Assembly (NCBI RefSeq): GCF_046630445.1
Contig: NC_092341.1
Location: 288,414,001-288,478,000 of the forward strand
Direction: 5' to 3'
Source: Rutidosis leptorrhynchoides
Taxonomy: Eukaryota > Streptophyta > Magnoliopsida > Asterales > Asteraceae
Length of the DNA: 64,000 nt
The position numbers and the translations under genes are program-made. How positions within the stretch are numbered: the first letter of the stretch is position 1; every line of letters starts with the position of its first letter. Positions 11,914-24,100 of the stretch are shown here, piece after piece. The notes beneath the pieces are model-generated. The model saw nothing but the letters and a program-made list of their open reading frames with translations, was not told the origin of the DNA and did not search any database.

Positions 11914-12285
11914 ATGGAATTCGTCATTAGTTCAAGTCCCTCGGATTCCGAAATGGAATCCCACTCAAGTTCCGAAAGCAGTGTGACCGGAATGGATCAA
12001 CCAATTAGTCATCATCTATTCTGGATGAATTGGGGATGGTTTCGTAGCCTCCTTAATCATTGGAGACAAGAAGAAGGTAATCCCTTCCATCTACCACATT
12101 GCCCTCTTGGCGAAGAACCTGAAGCACTTACCGGCGAACCTATCCGAAACACCATTTTCTCTCTTATTTCTAGAGTATCACGTCACGATTACATACTACA
12201 CCAAATTCTAGATTTTATTTATCCGCTCGTCCGAACTGACAATCACCCCGGTGTGAAGAAGTCAACGAGCTTCGCGCTCGGATAG
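11914..12285 (+). CDS. E2 first ORF, orphan gag-position protein
   Basis: Frame of 123 codons starting about 390 bp after the 5' LTR. Ser-rich acidic start (MEFVISSSPSDSEMESH), then MDQPISHHLFWMNWGW and EPIRNTIFSLISRVSRHDYI. It is very close to the E1 frame at 5207-5650, so the protein sequence was under some constraint or the two elements share a recent ancestor. I recognise no catalytic or capsid motif. Fossil element; function unknown. Confidence 0.55.
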   Translation: MEFVISSSPSDSEMESHSSSESSVTGMDQPISHHLFWMNWGWFRSLLNHWRQEEGNPFHLPHCPLGEEPEALTGEPIRNTIFSLISRVSRHDYILHQILDFIYPLVRTDNHPGVKKSTSFALG

Positions 12286-13825
12286 TGGCTTTGGAGAATA
12301 TGGTGCAAAGGTTACAAACACCAGCAGCAGCACCAGCAGCATAAACAGTACCACCATCAGCAACACCAACAGTACCATCACCACCACCAACAACAACATC
12401 CACATCCCACACCGCAATATCACAATCTGTATCTCAAACATCAATGTCATACGCCCTGTAAATATCCAGGAATATCAACAACAACAAACGATGAAGTATT
12501 AATTCATAAACTTCATTAAAGAGATATCTCTGCGGCAGTTATGTAATCTCCAAAATCTTAGAGATTATTTAGTTCTGACCGTAAATCGGATGAGTGAACG
12601 GAGATGGTAGAGTAGAAATACGATTTACAAGCTAGAATTGTTTTACCAACAGCATCAACAGGACCGTAGCATCATCAACACAGTCAGTGCCGTCAGTATC
12701 GTCAGAATCAACAGCACCTGTAACATCACAAACTCTATCAGTTCAAGAATCATTGTGGACATCATTACGAATCAACAACAAATATATTGTATCAACGAGT
12801 TATGAAGTATTAACTCATATCCAATCGAAAGATTTATATGTATATTTTATATGTATAAATTTTTAAACCATAATAAATCTTCTCGTACTAAGCTATTATG
12901 TGTGAATCTTAACTACTCAGTTAATTCATATTACAAATATGCAATGATGTATGTCCTTCGTCCGTAACTTAACCATCGTTAATTACAATCTCTGTCTCAA
13001 TTCAATAAAATTTCAATTCATAATAAATCAAGTGTATTATTCGAATATATGTTTGATTTTACACTTTTATCATCGATGTACTCGAAACTTTTCAAATAAC
13101 ATCATTCGTACCTTGCGAAGTTCACGAGAATTTCACGAAAACCAACAAATAACAAAGTAATGATTCATAATTTCAATATTATTGAAGAAATACTTATGCA
13201 ATTTATAAAGTTTTAGGGATTACTCAATTCTAGTTCCAATCATAAAACAAATGAGTTTAATTTAATATTAACTCATTAAATCTATATTACATCTAAAGAA
13301 AATATACACATATATTTTCATAAAGATTGTAATAAACTTCTTTTGTACAAAATATTAATTGTGAAATTTTTTTTAACGGGTAGGTAATACCCGAGAGATA
13401 TATAAATTCACAATTAATATATTACATTTTTCGAAACTGATTCAGCAATCATCAACTATACTCCCTACTTTTCACAACAATATCCATTCTTTCATATAAA
13501 TCAAAACAATCATACTCATTCAAATTCAATTACATATTCTGATTTTGAAATCGCATAATTCAATTTGAAATATAACCAGTATCATCACTCTTAGATTCCT
13601 ATATCTTTCAAAGCTATACTTTGACTTCAAAACCGTGTTAGAACATCATATGTATTAACGATTACAATATGTGCTCAAACCCTTCGAAATTCCTGAAGAC
13701 ACTTCAACTAAGGAACAATCGAGATGATGATCCAACCACATGTTACCCACAGTTATATACCTGAAAAACTCTCAAAACCCAAGTCATAGTTCGACACGTA
13801 TCCGTGTTAGACCCTTTGGCATTTA

Positions 13826-14044
13826 CTAGCTAAAATAACTTTTCAATTCCGTTTCAAAATAGACAGTTTTATCACAGCTCCAGCAAGTCAACTTCGACTT
13901 CTCAATCAAAACAGTCTTATTATAACCTCGATAGATACGTTGCCCTTTCGCCAACGTTACCGGGGAATCGTTTATATTCACCACATTAGCAATAAACTTA
14001 CCAACAACTTCACTGATCTTTGACTTCCCAAAAAAAAAAATCAT
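13826..14044 (-). pseudogene. Antisense zinc-knuckle-like fragment inside E2
   Basis: Antisense to E2, the frame carries SKLTCWSCDKTVYF, which resembles the start of a retroviral-type CCHC knuckle. An equivalent is present in E1 on the opposite strand near 3500-3565. It looks like a captured or inherited gag scrap, broken. Confidence 0.3.
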
Positions 14045-14131
14045 TATAATTATCGAAACCCTATCATATACTCATTCATACCTTATAACAAGAATTGCCA
14101 TACCAATTATTGAGAATCAGCAATCAGTATT

Positions 14132-14329
14132 TTGAAACCTCGCAGCATGTCTACATCAACAATTACATATACACACAATGTCTACCTCCGAGACTTACAT
14201 TCTTTGAATGAGAAATTTCTGAAAAACACCCTAAACTGCGAACCAGTTCTCAAAATTTTGAAAAATGCTGATGAAGCAGCAAAAACTGTAAACGACCTTA
14301 ACAGTAAAAAGTTGGATGATAAAGGATAG
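14132..14329 (+). pseudogene. Coding-like fragment in E2 of unknown origin
   Basis: 65-codon frame with LNEKFLKNTLNCEPVLKILK and ADEAAKTVNDLNSK. The helical, charged composition looks protein-like, and the DNA is matched in E1 (about 3060-3210, inverted). It lies where pol would be in an autonomous element. Broken; source not recognised, possibly a copia-type gag. Confidence 0.3.
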
Positions 14330-14735
14330 TATATTGGAAAAGCTCAGAAAAAGAGAAGCTTTGGAACTGGAAAACGGATTGAGCAAAGTATGAAGGAGGC
14401 TGTGGACAAATCATAAAGGCTGAACCTGCCTTCAAAGAATCCAAATGATTCAGTACTTGCTGAAGTCATTAACGAATACCTAGCTCCTGACTCTAAACCC
14501 CTGTGGACAATATCCTTCATCATCCTCTGATATTAGACATTCTAAGATATCATCGTATCTTTCATTATAAATATCATCCATACTTCTGAAGATATTTTTA
14601 TAATTATTCTTATCTGAAATCATTTACCTCTTCGCGCTATCTGTATTATATCATAAAAGAAACTATTTTAGTTTCTAAATTCTGAAACATTCGAGTTTAA
14701 AATAGGAATATTCTTGAAGAAGTGTTGGGGGCTGA

Positions 14736-14798
14736 AGCATGAGTTAGTATAATATAATGACACTTGATCAACGTGATTATATTACAGTAATTCATGCT
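14736..14798 (+). other. Conserved imperfect hairpin in E2
   Basis: Counterpart of the E1 hairpin at 2607-2669: AGCATGA...TCATGCT ends, AT-rich stem and TTGATCAA centre. It lies about 1 kb before the 3' LTR. Confidence 0.6.
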
Positions 14799-15753
14799 GA
14801 GTTTCTAAATGGAACATGATGATTCACAGATCATAACGTCATCATGTGCTATGTTACACGACTCTTGTATTCTCTTTGATCTCTAAATATCAAGAAAATA
14901 TTTCTTGATGATTCGGCCTTTTCCGAGGTATTCTGGTAAGTTGACAAGTCAAGATCGTGCCATTACAATTTCCTTCCTAGAACATTAACAATGTTCATTC
15001 CGAAATTTATATCTACGAATTCTGGACCATTACAAGCGGTGCTTAATCGCAAGAAGAAGAAACGAAAGGACAAAGTTCCGAACTAGAAATGGGAGTATAA
15101 ATCATAGCAAATAGAAGAGAGCATTAACTGTGAATGACAATGATTATAGAAGAAGCAAGGACTTTGAAATATAAGGGAAGATATAAAACCCAACAACAAT
15201 CCAGAAATCACAAACCGTATATATCAATGCATATAGCAATATAAAGACACGGGAGAACTAAAAACACTATAAAACCAAGAGTATTGTAGAAGTAAATAGA
15301 TTCTTCCGGATGCAGATGAAAAAGAAGAGCGACAGATATGAAAGTGAGGAGTATATCAAGAATCAGCACTGGATGAAGCATATTGACAAATACTTAAAAA
15401 TATGAGTTGAGAAGGTGTGAGTTGTAATAAAAACAAAGGAGGTGGATTTATAGTGAAATATCTGACAGAGAAATCAAAATGGATTATCGCATTAATTCGA
15501 AGAGGATCATAATTTCCTTAATCACCGAATAATCAAATCCAATATAGATTACAAAGATTTTCTTTTCGAAGATCAATCATGATAACGTCAAAAGATACGA
15601 CGAATCACTATTATCTTATTTCATTCATTTACGATAACTTCACTCACATGCTTCGAGTAATCGAATTATTTTATCCATGCTTCTTGAACATGATAAAACT
15701 CTATAATCGTTATAATAACATTCTCATTGTTAGTCATGATGACCTCTATCAAA

Positions 15754-15787
15754 TTTTGGGGACGAAATTTCTTTAACGGGTAGGTAC
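15754..15787 (+). other. E2 polypurine-tract region
   Basis: TTTTGGGGACGAAA followed by AACGGGTAGGTAC directly before the 3' LTR TG. This is where plus-strand priming occurs in the family. Confidence 0.7.
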
Positions 15788-16838
15788 TGTGATGACCCGG
15801 AAATTTCCGACCAAATTTAAACTTTAATCTTTATATTATTCCGACACGATAAGCAAAGTTTGTTAAGTTAAATCTCAAGAATTTTAAACTGTGTTCATAC
15901 ATTCATTATAACCTCGACCAAATTTCGACGATTCACGAACCGTTATATATAAATAGATATGTATATGTATATATATATTATAACTTGAGAATATTAATAA
16001 AATATTAAACGTATAATACTTTACACGAACGTATTTGTTTCAATATGATTTTTGACGAAATTAAAAAAATATATATTAAATGATTGAATTATCAGAAACA
16101 TTGAATTATGATTACAAGTCTCTGTTGAGAGGTCCACTATGATTTGAGAAAATCTATTCCTCTTAACGATATTTAGAATAATTTGTAAAGCTATTTATAA
16201 ATAAAAACAAAAAGTGTCATTTACGAAAGTTAAACAAAAGTTAGTGGAGAATTGGTTTCCATAATATTCTATTAATCTATTTTCAAACGTACAAAGACGT
16301 TTTCAGTTTAAAAAGAACTTTATTATTAAAACGTATATAACTTTTATAAATATCTGGAATCACTTTTGACAACTCATTACTTAACCAGTATAATAAATAT
16401 AACGATATTTATATTTTATTTCATTAAATATATATAACGATTTAAATTAATATTATATATATTTATACGCGTATTATACATACATAGTTTTTATACTTTT
16501 ACTATACTTTAACTTTACCTTTACTTTACTTTAACTTTAATAATTCACTTTAATAATTCATACTTTAATAATTCACTTTAATAATTCATACTTTAATAAT
16601 TCACTTTAATAATTCATACTTTAATAATTTACTTTAATAATTCATACTTTAATAATTCACTTTAATAATTCATACTTTAATAATTTACTTTAATAATTCA
16701 TACTTTAATAATTCACTTTAATAATTCATACTTTAATAATTTACTTTAATAATTCAAAAATCTATTATAAATAGAATTCAATAGGTTTCATTATTTCATA
16801 GAAACCTAAAAATATATTTGTCTAAACTCTCTCAATCG

Positions 16839-16923
<85 letters not shown>

Positions 16924-18000
16924 CTCTGTATTATTTCAAGATATTATTAGTATACATAAAATATTACGACGGAGTGCTGTCCGAGTGATTTCAAAATAGT
17001 TTTTTTTGAATGAGTCGAAGCTAAGGAAATTATGGGTTATAGCTATGGAGGTGATGGGTATGGTTCATGGGTATGCTCGTGAGGTCAATCTAGTGTTTAT
17101 CATCTCCGTTACGTCTACGTACTTTCCTGCAATATTGAATCTCAATATTGATACGTTCGTGAATCCGAGGCCAACCTTGCACTTGTTAAATGACGTTATA
17201 TGTATTTTTACTACGAAATACAGTATGGTGAGTTTCATTTGCTCCCTTTTATATATATTTTTGGGACTGAGAATACATGCGCTGTTTTTATAAATGATTT
17301 ACAAAATAGACACAAGTACTAAAACTAATTCTACGTGGGTTTAAACCAGAAATATACCCTTAGCTTGGTAACATTAAACTACTTGTCTATGTACGGTAGG
17401 CGCGAATCCTAAAGATAGATCTATTGGGCCTGACAAACCCCATCCTGACTATGGGATGCTTTAGTACTTCGAGGTTATTTTAAACACACCTGATCTGGTG
17501 TACTTCAGAGGGTAAAACATGAACGTTAAGGCTTGTTACCGGGTGCCTACAACTTATAGAATACTTTTATACACTTGCGAGTGTACATATATTTATAAAC
17601 GGAAATCTTGTGGTCTATTAATATATTGAAATGATTGTTATGATAAACCTATGAACTCACCAACCTTTTGGTTGACCCTTTAAAACATGTTTATTCTCAG
17701 GTATTAAAGAAATCTTCCGCTGTGCATTAGCTCATTTTAAGGACATTACTTGAAGTCATTCATGGCATATTTTGAAAGACGTTGCATTCGAGTCATTGAG
17801 TTCATCAAGATTATTATTAAGCCAATTATAGTTAGATGTATTATGAAATGGTGTGCATGCCGTCAACTTTCGTTGTAAAGAAAGTTTATCTTTTAAAAAA
17901 GAATGCGATGTTTGTAAAATGTATCATATAGAGGTCAAATACCTCGCGATGTAATCAACTATTGTGAATCGTTTATAATGTATATGAACGGGTCCTTTCA
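15788..18000 (+). repeat. E2 3' LTR
   Basis: About 2213 bp, about 99.4% identical by eye to the 5' LTR outside the simple repeats. It ends GGGTCCTTTCA at 18000 and is followed by the CCAAC duplication. Confidence 0.92.
16842..16920. repeat. (TA)n microsatellite
   Basis: TA tract of about 79 bp in the E2 3' LTR. Confidence 0.95.
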
Positions 18001-18005
18001 CCAAC
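18001..18005. repeat. E2 target-site duplication, right copy (CCAAC)
   Basis: Matches 9337-9341 exactly. Confidence 0.9.
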
Positions 18006-18460
18006 ATCTAAGTTATTTACACTCCACGTTCTTACTTATAAATCACTTTACCATTTTGCGAATGTTGTCAAAAAGAATATATTTCTTAAATCACAGTGGG
18101 CCTCATAACATGGACCCGTAATCATATCACAATGTATCTGATAAATTAATCATTTGATATTATCTTCTAACTCCATCGATAAACATATTGAAACAAATAC
18201 ATTCATGTAAAGTATTATACGTTTAAGACTTTATTAATATTCTCAAGTTATAATATATATATATACATATATATACATATATATATACATATTTATTTAT
18301 ATATAACGGTTTGTGAATCGTCGGAATTTGGTCGAGGTTATAATGAATGTATGAACACAATTTAAAATTCTTGAGATTTAACTTAACAAACTTTGCTTAT
18401 CGTGTCGGAATAATATAAAGATAAAGTTTAAATTTGGTTGGAAATTTCCGGGTTGTCACA
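18006..18460 (-). mobile_element. E1 5' LTR, second part (outer end)
   Basis: It continues the interrupted E1 LTR. On the minus strand it begins TGTGACAACCCGG at 18460 and carries the same opening sequence as the E2 LTRs (GAAATTTCC, then CGACACGATAAGC, then CCTCGACCAAATTCCGACGA). The outer end abuts unrelated DNA at 18461. Confidence 0.85.
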
Positions 18461-19930
18461 GCGCTCGCCCCCAGTGAATTTGTAACTTTTAGTGCAAATT
18501 TTTTTGGCTTTTCAATTTTGCTCCCAGTGGAATTTTTTTTTGCCCCAAATCCTTTATATATTGCGATAAAACCTTCATATTTTGTCTCAAAACCTTCGTA
18601 TTTTGCCCATAAACCTCCAAATTTTGCTCAAAAAATTCTATATTTGCCCATAAAACCTCTATATTTTATCAAAAAAAAAAAAAATCCAAACAGTTTAAAA
18701 AAAAAATTTGCCCAGGTGAAAAAAAATTTCTGACTCCGCCACTGAGTCAACCCAACCCAATGAGTCAATGACCCAACCCAACCTAACCATGGTCAATGAA
18801 ACTGATTTTCATCACATAAACATCGATCTTTGCCTAATTCACCCAATGCAATGCAGCATTTGAAACATGACATGTAAAATGCATGGATCACCATCATTTT
18901 GTACAAGACCAAAGTGCACAGGAGCGATTAAGTTCTACAGTTTGTTGTCTTACTAATTAGCTGCCATGCCATGCCATCTTCGATCATGTGGTTGAAATGG
19001 ATCATAATCATTGTCAACATAATCCACGTGGACTGTTTTGTCTCACATTGCGCATTTGTAACCTAACAGTCTGGAGATAGTCAGACAGGGCATATGTTTG
19101 GTCTAAATCAAGTTGGTGTTAATTAAGTCGGGTTGGGTAAACCAAGTTGGCGCAAACATTATTGGGCGTTAAACTTGTATCATGGTTTCGTATTTATGAA
19201 GGGAATATCTAACTTATGATAAACAAAGAGAATCTTTTGGAAAATGTCACTATGGTTAATTATGACATGTATCATTAACATTACCCCATGTATAGTTGTT
19301 ATGGAGTTTGCCTTAAAAATTCAAAATATCACCTTATATCACGGCTCGTGTTGTCAACAACTTTTACGCATTGTTAGAAATTTAAAGGATTTTTTACGGT
19401 ATTCTTAGAGTTGTCGTTAAAGTACTCAAAATATATGTACGTAGTGGTTATGTTGACTTATTAATTGCAGTTATTAAAAATTTACAAATATTCTAAGCAT
19501 CTTAAACTATAGTTCTAAAGATTGTCGTTAGAAGATTCTATATTTAAATTAGCGATAAATTGTTCAATGAACAACTTTTATAATATGAGTATCCAGATTT
19601 CAAAATGTAGTCTTTACTTTTGATTATTATATTTCTTATATTAATATTCTTTTATTATTAACTTTTATTAATTATGTGGCTTATTAGTGACAGCTTTTGA
19701 AAAGCACATCCACTTATGAAAGGTCTTAAAGATGATATATGTTAAGCATTTTGGAATTAGCTGATTGAATACAATGGCTAGTTTTATGGTTGAACCCGAG
19801 CTCAGTTCAATCTGAGATTGTTTATGCTCGAGTTTGTACAGCTCAAAGTTTGTACGATATAATTAAGAAATGAAATATGTTAAAGACTAAATTTTAATTT
19901 ATACTAATAAAGTTTGTACGATATTTTTTT
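18461..19930. other. Gene-free interval
   Basis: No supportable gene on either strand. A low-complexity stretch with repeated TTTTGCCCATAAACC-like motifs (about 18540-18720) ends in TCTGACTCCGCCACTG, a terminus-like sequence seen in plant dispersed repeats. CCCAACCCAA-type repeats follow near 18750-18785. The rest is AT-rich and featureless to me. Confidence 0.5.
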
Positions 19931-19934
19931 TAAG

Positions 19935-20910
19935 AGAAGTTGACAAATATACACTTTTTTCAAAGTGTTAGAACAATATAAGTTTTTTCAAAAAAATTAA
20001 TAATATGCACCATGCAGGCGAACACTTTTTTGGTCTACTACATCATATGGTGGTCGATCAGATGATTTTGTCTGTAGTCGACCAAACATCAACAGGGAGT
20101 TGGTCGAATATGTAGCCGAACAGTGAAACACAGTAGTCGAACATATTTTTGTTCTACTACATAGTCGAACAGTGAAACAAGGTAGTCGAACATATTTCGA
20201 CTATCATAATTTTCACATTACTTTAGATCAAATATTTAGATGTGATTTGATTTATTTTAGATACGATTTTCTTGACGTTTTCATATAGAATTTCAACCCT
20301 ATAAATTATCTCTTTCGTTTGTAATTATTTTTATGTAAACTCGAGGCTTTACAATTTTAATAAAGAGCACCAAACCAAGCCCATTATTCATCAGCCCATT
20401 GTCTATGCGAATCATCATTATCTCCTTCTAACCATTCTTCAAATTTCGCTTCTTTATCAGCTTTTAATTCATCAAAGTTTTCATCATGTGATAAAATGAT
20501 ATCAAATCATGAACTGACACATCTTTTTTTTTTTTTATTTATTTATTCCCAACTGATCCAAAATTCATCAAATCATATCTAAAAAACTGATTCAAAATAG
20601 TGAGAAAAATATGATAATCGAACATAAAATATGTTCGACTATCGTGTTCCATCGTTCGACTATGTAACTGAACATAAATATGTTCGACTACCGTGTTTCA
20701 CTGTTCGACTAAATAGTCGCTTAACTCCTTGTTTTAGTCGATCAACTCCTTATTGATGTTGACTACATGCAAAATTTTATGGTAGACCCCCATATGATGT
20801 AGTAGATCAAGAAAGTGTTCGACTGAATAGTGCATATTACTATTTTCTTGTAAAAAAAATGTATATTGTCCTAACACTTTGAATAAAAAGAGTACATATT
20901 TAAAGATGTA
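19935..20910. mobile_element. Fold-back (long-TIR) element upstream of RLSB
   Basis: Two arms of about 300 bp (about 19940-20225 and 20608-20905) are imperfect inverted copies, sharing for example TCAAAGTGTTAG, CTACTACATCATATGG and GTCGAACATATTT. The loop of about 380 bp is unrelated to the arms. No transposase frame is present, so it is a non-autonomous, possibly Mutator-like fold-back element. Exact termini and target duplication are unclear. It ends about 240 bp before the RLSB start codon. Confidence 0.75.
20384..20503 (-). pseudogene. Captured coding fragment in the fold-back loop
   Basis: On the minus strand a frame reads DIILSHDENFDELKADKEAK, then FEEWLEGDNDDSHRQWADE, then a stop. The acidic, non-repetitive composition in otherwise AT-rich DNA looks like the C-terminus of a host protein. 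No start codon or upstream exons are visible. Source gene not recognised. Confidence 0.35.
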
Positions 20911-21152
20911 GTTAGAAATGTAAATGTAGAAAAGTGTCCTAAAAGAACAATTCAAAGATGGGTATTTGAGACTCAAAAGCCAATTTATGATTAGTAAGCC
21001 CAATCATGATTTTTAAGCCCATTTAAATACCGTAACTTTTAGATAAGGAGTCATTCTATGTTTGGATAGAACAAAAAAAAATTTGTTCGAAAATTTAATC
21101 TGCATAACAAGAATCTTTTCATCACACACATGATAAGCAACAGCAAGAAGAT

Positions 21153-24100
21153 ATGTCTCTGATTCATCATCCATGTTGTAAGTCTTTTAACCCTCTAGAA
21201 ACATTCAGTATCTGCAAAAACCCCATTAACAGATTCATTTCATGCCCTAAGACCCCAAAACCAATGAATAATCTGCATTTTCTTACTAAAGTTTCAATCT
21301 TTAAAAACACTCATGTTTTAAATTGCTCTAACAATGAGCTAATTGATGGATTCACAAACAACCAATTGACCGAAAATAATGAAAATGAAATTGAAGAGCT
21401 TGGATTATTAGGTAAACCATCACCAAAGCCCATTAGTGTACCAAAACCACCACCACCACAAGTTGAAATTGAATACAATAAGCCTGATAAAGATGAGGTT
21501 TTAGAGCCATTTTATAAGTTTTTTAGAGATGGTAAGTCTACTGGGGAAGAATTAGAAACTAGTGATTCAGAACAAGATGAGATTGTAATGGAGAATGAAG
21601 AAGAAAAGGTTGAAGAAGAAGAAGATAAGAAGGTTTTTGTAGAGTATTATGATCCGCAACCGGGCGATTTTGTGGTTGGTGTTGTGGTTTCAGGGAATGA
21701 GTATAAACTTGATGTTAATATTGGGGCTGATTTATTAGGGACAATGTTGACTAAAGAAGTGCTTCCTTTATATGAAAAAGAGTTGGATTTTTTGTTGTGT
21801 GATTTTGAGGATGATAATGGTCAAGAGTTTATGATGAAAGGGAAGATGGGAGTTGTGAAAAACGAAGAGGCGTTAAGTGGGGGCCCGGTGGCAGGGCAGC
21901 CAGTTGTGGAGCATGGAACGGTTTTATTTGCGGAGGTTTTGGGTAGAACGCTTAGTGGTCGACCTTTGATATCTACACGACGCCTTTTTCGTCGGTTGGC
22001 TTGGCATCGAGTGAGGCAGGTTCTTTTCTCAGCTTTCTTTTTATTTTCATGATATTATTAAGTTAGAAATATTGTGATTAATTGTTTTGTCAAATAGAAC
22101 ATTTTTCTTGTTAAAATACAGAGTTGTGATGAATTTTTGGAAATGTAAGTGGAGACTGACCTTTCTTCATTGCATACTATGTTCAAAGTCTCTCCTTGAT
22201 TTCTTACTTGAAAGTTTTCAGACGAATTATAAGTATTGAAACGACAAACGTATATGATAATATATGATCTTTAGTTTTTTTTTTTTTTTTTTGAAAAGCA
22301 AGTAGGAATTATATTAATCAACGATATAAGTACAAAGGTGCCATTGTGGCCACTTAAAAAACAACAAGAAAATACAGAAAACTACACACGAATTAGGTTG
22401 CAAAGATTGCAACTAGCACGATATGGGGTTAGAAAACCAATTATGCCACTCGAGCTTATGTCGATTTTGTCTCCTCGAAAGCTAGTCGAAAGATAGGGTT
22501 TGAATCTCCAAGATTAGTGAAGGAACCGCCCCAATTTTGTTCTTGAAAACCTTTTCATTACGATTCTTCCAAAGCAAATAACAAACAATCCAACAAACCG
22601 CTTGCCACAAAATTTTTTTGTTGTCTGTAGCCAGCGAACCAAAAGTCCCATTAAAGATGTCGTCGAAGCCGAAAAATTGACGTATTGTATCCCCACCAAT
22701 TTAGAACTAGTAACCACACCTCATGAGCGAATTGGCAAGAAAAAAGAATGTGTTCAACTGACTCTATACCCCCATCACAAACCGGACATTTCACGCTATG
22801 TAAGTCAATACCCCTTTTGTCTAGCTCAAGTCTAACCGGAATGCGCCCCCTTCTCGCTTGCCAAATGAAGATCTCCACTTTTTTTGGAACTAATCTCTTA
22901 CGCAAGGTCTCTACCTCCGAATTTTCACGAACCAATGTGATAGTATCAATGAGTTTGGACATTACCATAACCGTGTACCCCTTGTTTTCGTCTAGTGCCC
23001 ACTGCCACCCATCTTGTTTTTCGCTAACCAGCTTAATGGGCTGAATTAGCCCACGCAGTTCTTGAAGTTCTGCTGCAGTTCGCCCAGTGGGCTCACGGGC
23101 CCAAGAACAGCCAACCAACAGCCCACCATTTGAGTTGTGAACCATCTCTTGCACTGTTGCTGCTTTGTCAAGTGAAAGTCGAAATAGCCTGTTGAATCTT
23201 TCCTTGAAGCAAACGTTCCCAATCCAAGTGTCATCCCAAAACATTGTGTCCGCCCCATTGCCAATTGCGCGAGTAAATGAACTAGAGAAGGGGATCCCTA
23301 GCCTATCAACTTGTTTTCCTGCATCACAAATAAAAGACCAAAGACTAGCGGATGGGTTACGGGCAGGCCCGTTACCAAACACAAGTCCTCCATTAGAACC
23401 ATAAATGCTACGAATCACCGAGACCCACAAAGTGTTGGTTTCGGTTTTGAACCTCCACCACCACTTACAAAGAAGGGCAAGATTTTTACATTTGAGTGAC
23501 ATGATATTTAAGCCTCCTTCTTCGTGAGGAAGAAGGATTGTTTCCCATTTGACCCAAGACATTTTAGATTTTGAACCCGACCCACCCCAAAAGAAAATAC
23601 GTCTCACACACTCTCTAGACATTTTAGCACACAAGGAGGGGCACGAAAAAGCGAGAAATAGTAGAGTGGTAAACTAGAGAGAACCGATTTAACAAGAGTC
23701 AAACGACCACCGAATGAAATCATTTTAGCTCTCCACTCCGATAACCGATTGTTGAACTTTTCGATAACCGGGGACCAATCTTTCAATTTCTTCATCTTAT
23801 TACCCAGTGGACCCGAATACATAAAAGGTAACTTACCCGCTTGACAAGAACACCATGAGGCAAGATCTTCCACCTCTGAGTTGCTAATACCTACCCCATA
23901 AATGTGACTTTTATTGTAGTTCACCTTTAAACCCGAAGCCCTTTCAAAACATTCTAGTAAATACATTAAGTTTCGAGCATTACACTTACTCCATTCCCCG
24001 AAAAAATCGTGTCATCCGCGTATTGTAAATGGGAAATAATAACCTTCTCGTTACCAACTTCAACCCCTTTATACATGCCTTTATCCACCGCCACTTTAGT

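Larger units (their letters stand above)
9342..18000 (+). mobile_element. E2: complete non-autonomous LTR retrotransposon nested in E1
   Basis: It has two LTRs (9342-11525 and 15788-18000) that start TGTGA(C/T)GACCCGG and end GGGTCCTTTCA, a PBS matching initiator tRNA-Met (TGGTATCAGAGC), a polypurine-containing stretch before the 3' LTR, and CCAAC duplications on both flanks. The internal region of about 4.26 kb has one gag-position frame and no recognisable protease, RT, RNase H or integrase, so it must have been mobilised by a partner. By eye I count about 13 substitutions over roughly 2.05 kb of alignable LTR (~0.6%), pointing to a young insertion of a few hundred thousand years under usual plant rates. 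It lies opposite to E1, inside E1's 5' LTR. Confidence 0.92.

Noticed and set aside
18434-18733. 99-codon Phe/Lys/Pro-rich frame
   Set aside because: It crosses the E1 LTR edge and a repetitive TTTTGCCC region; no conserved motif.
22748-23499. Plus-strand frames over the LINE in RLSB intron 1
   Set aside because: Shadows of the antisense LINE ORF2; the same seen on the minus strand of the second LINE (31128-34514).
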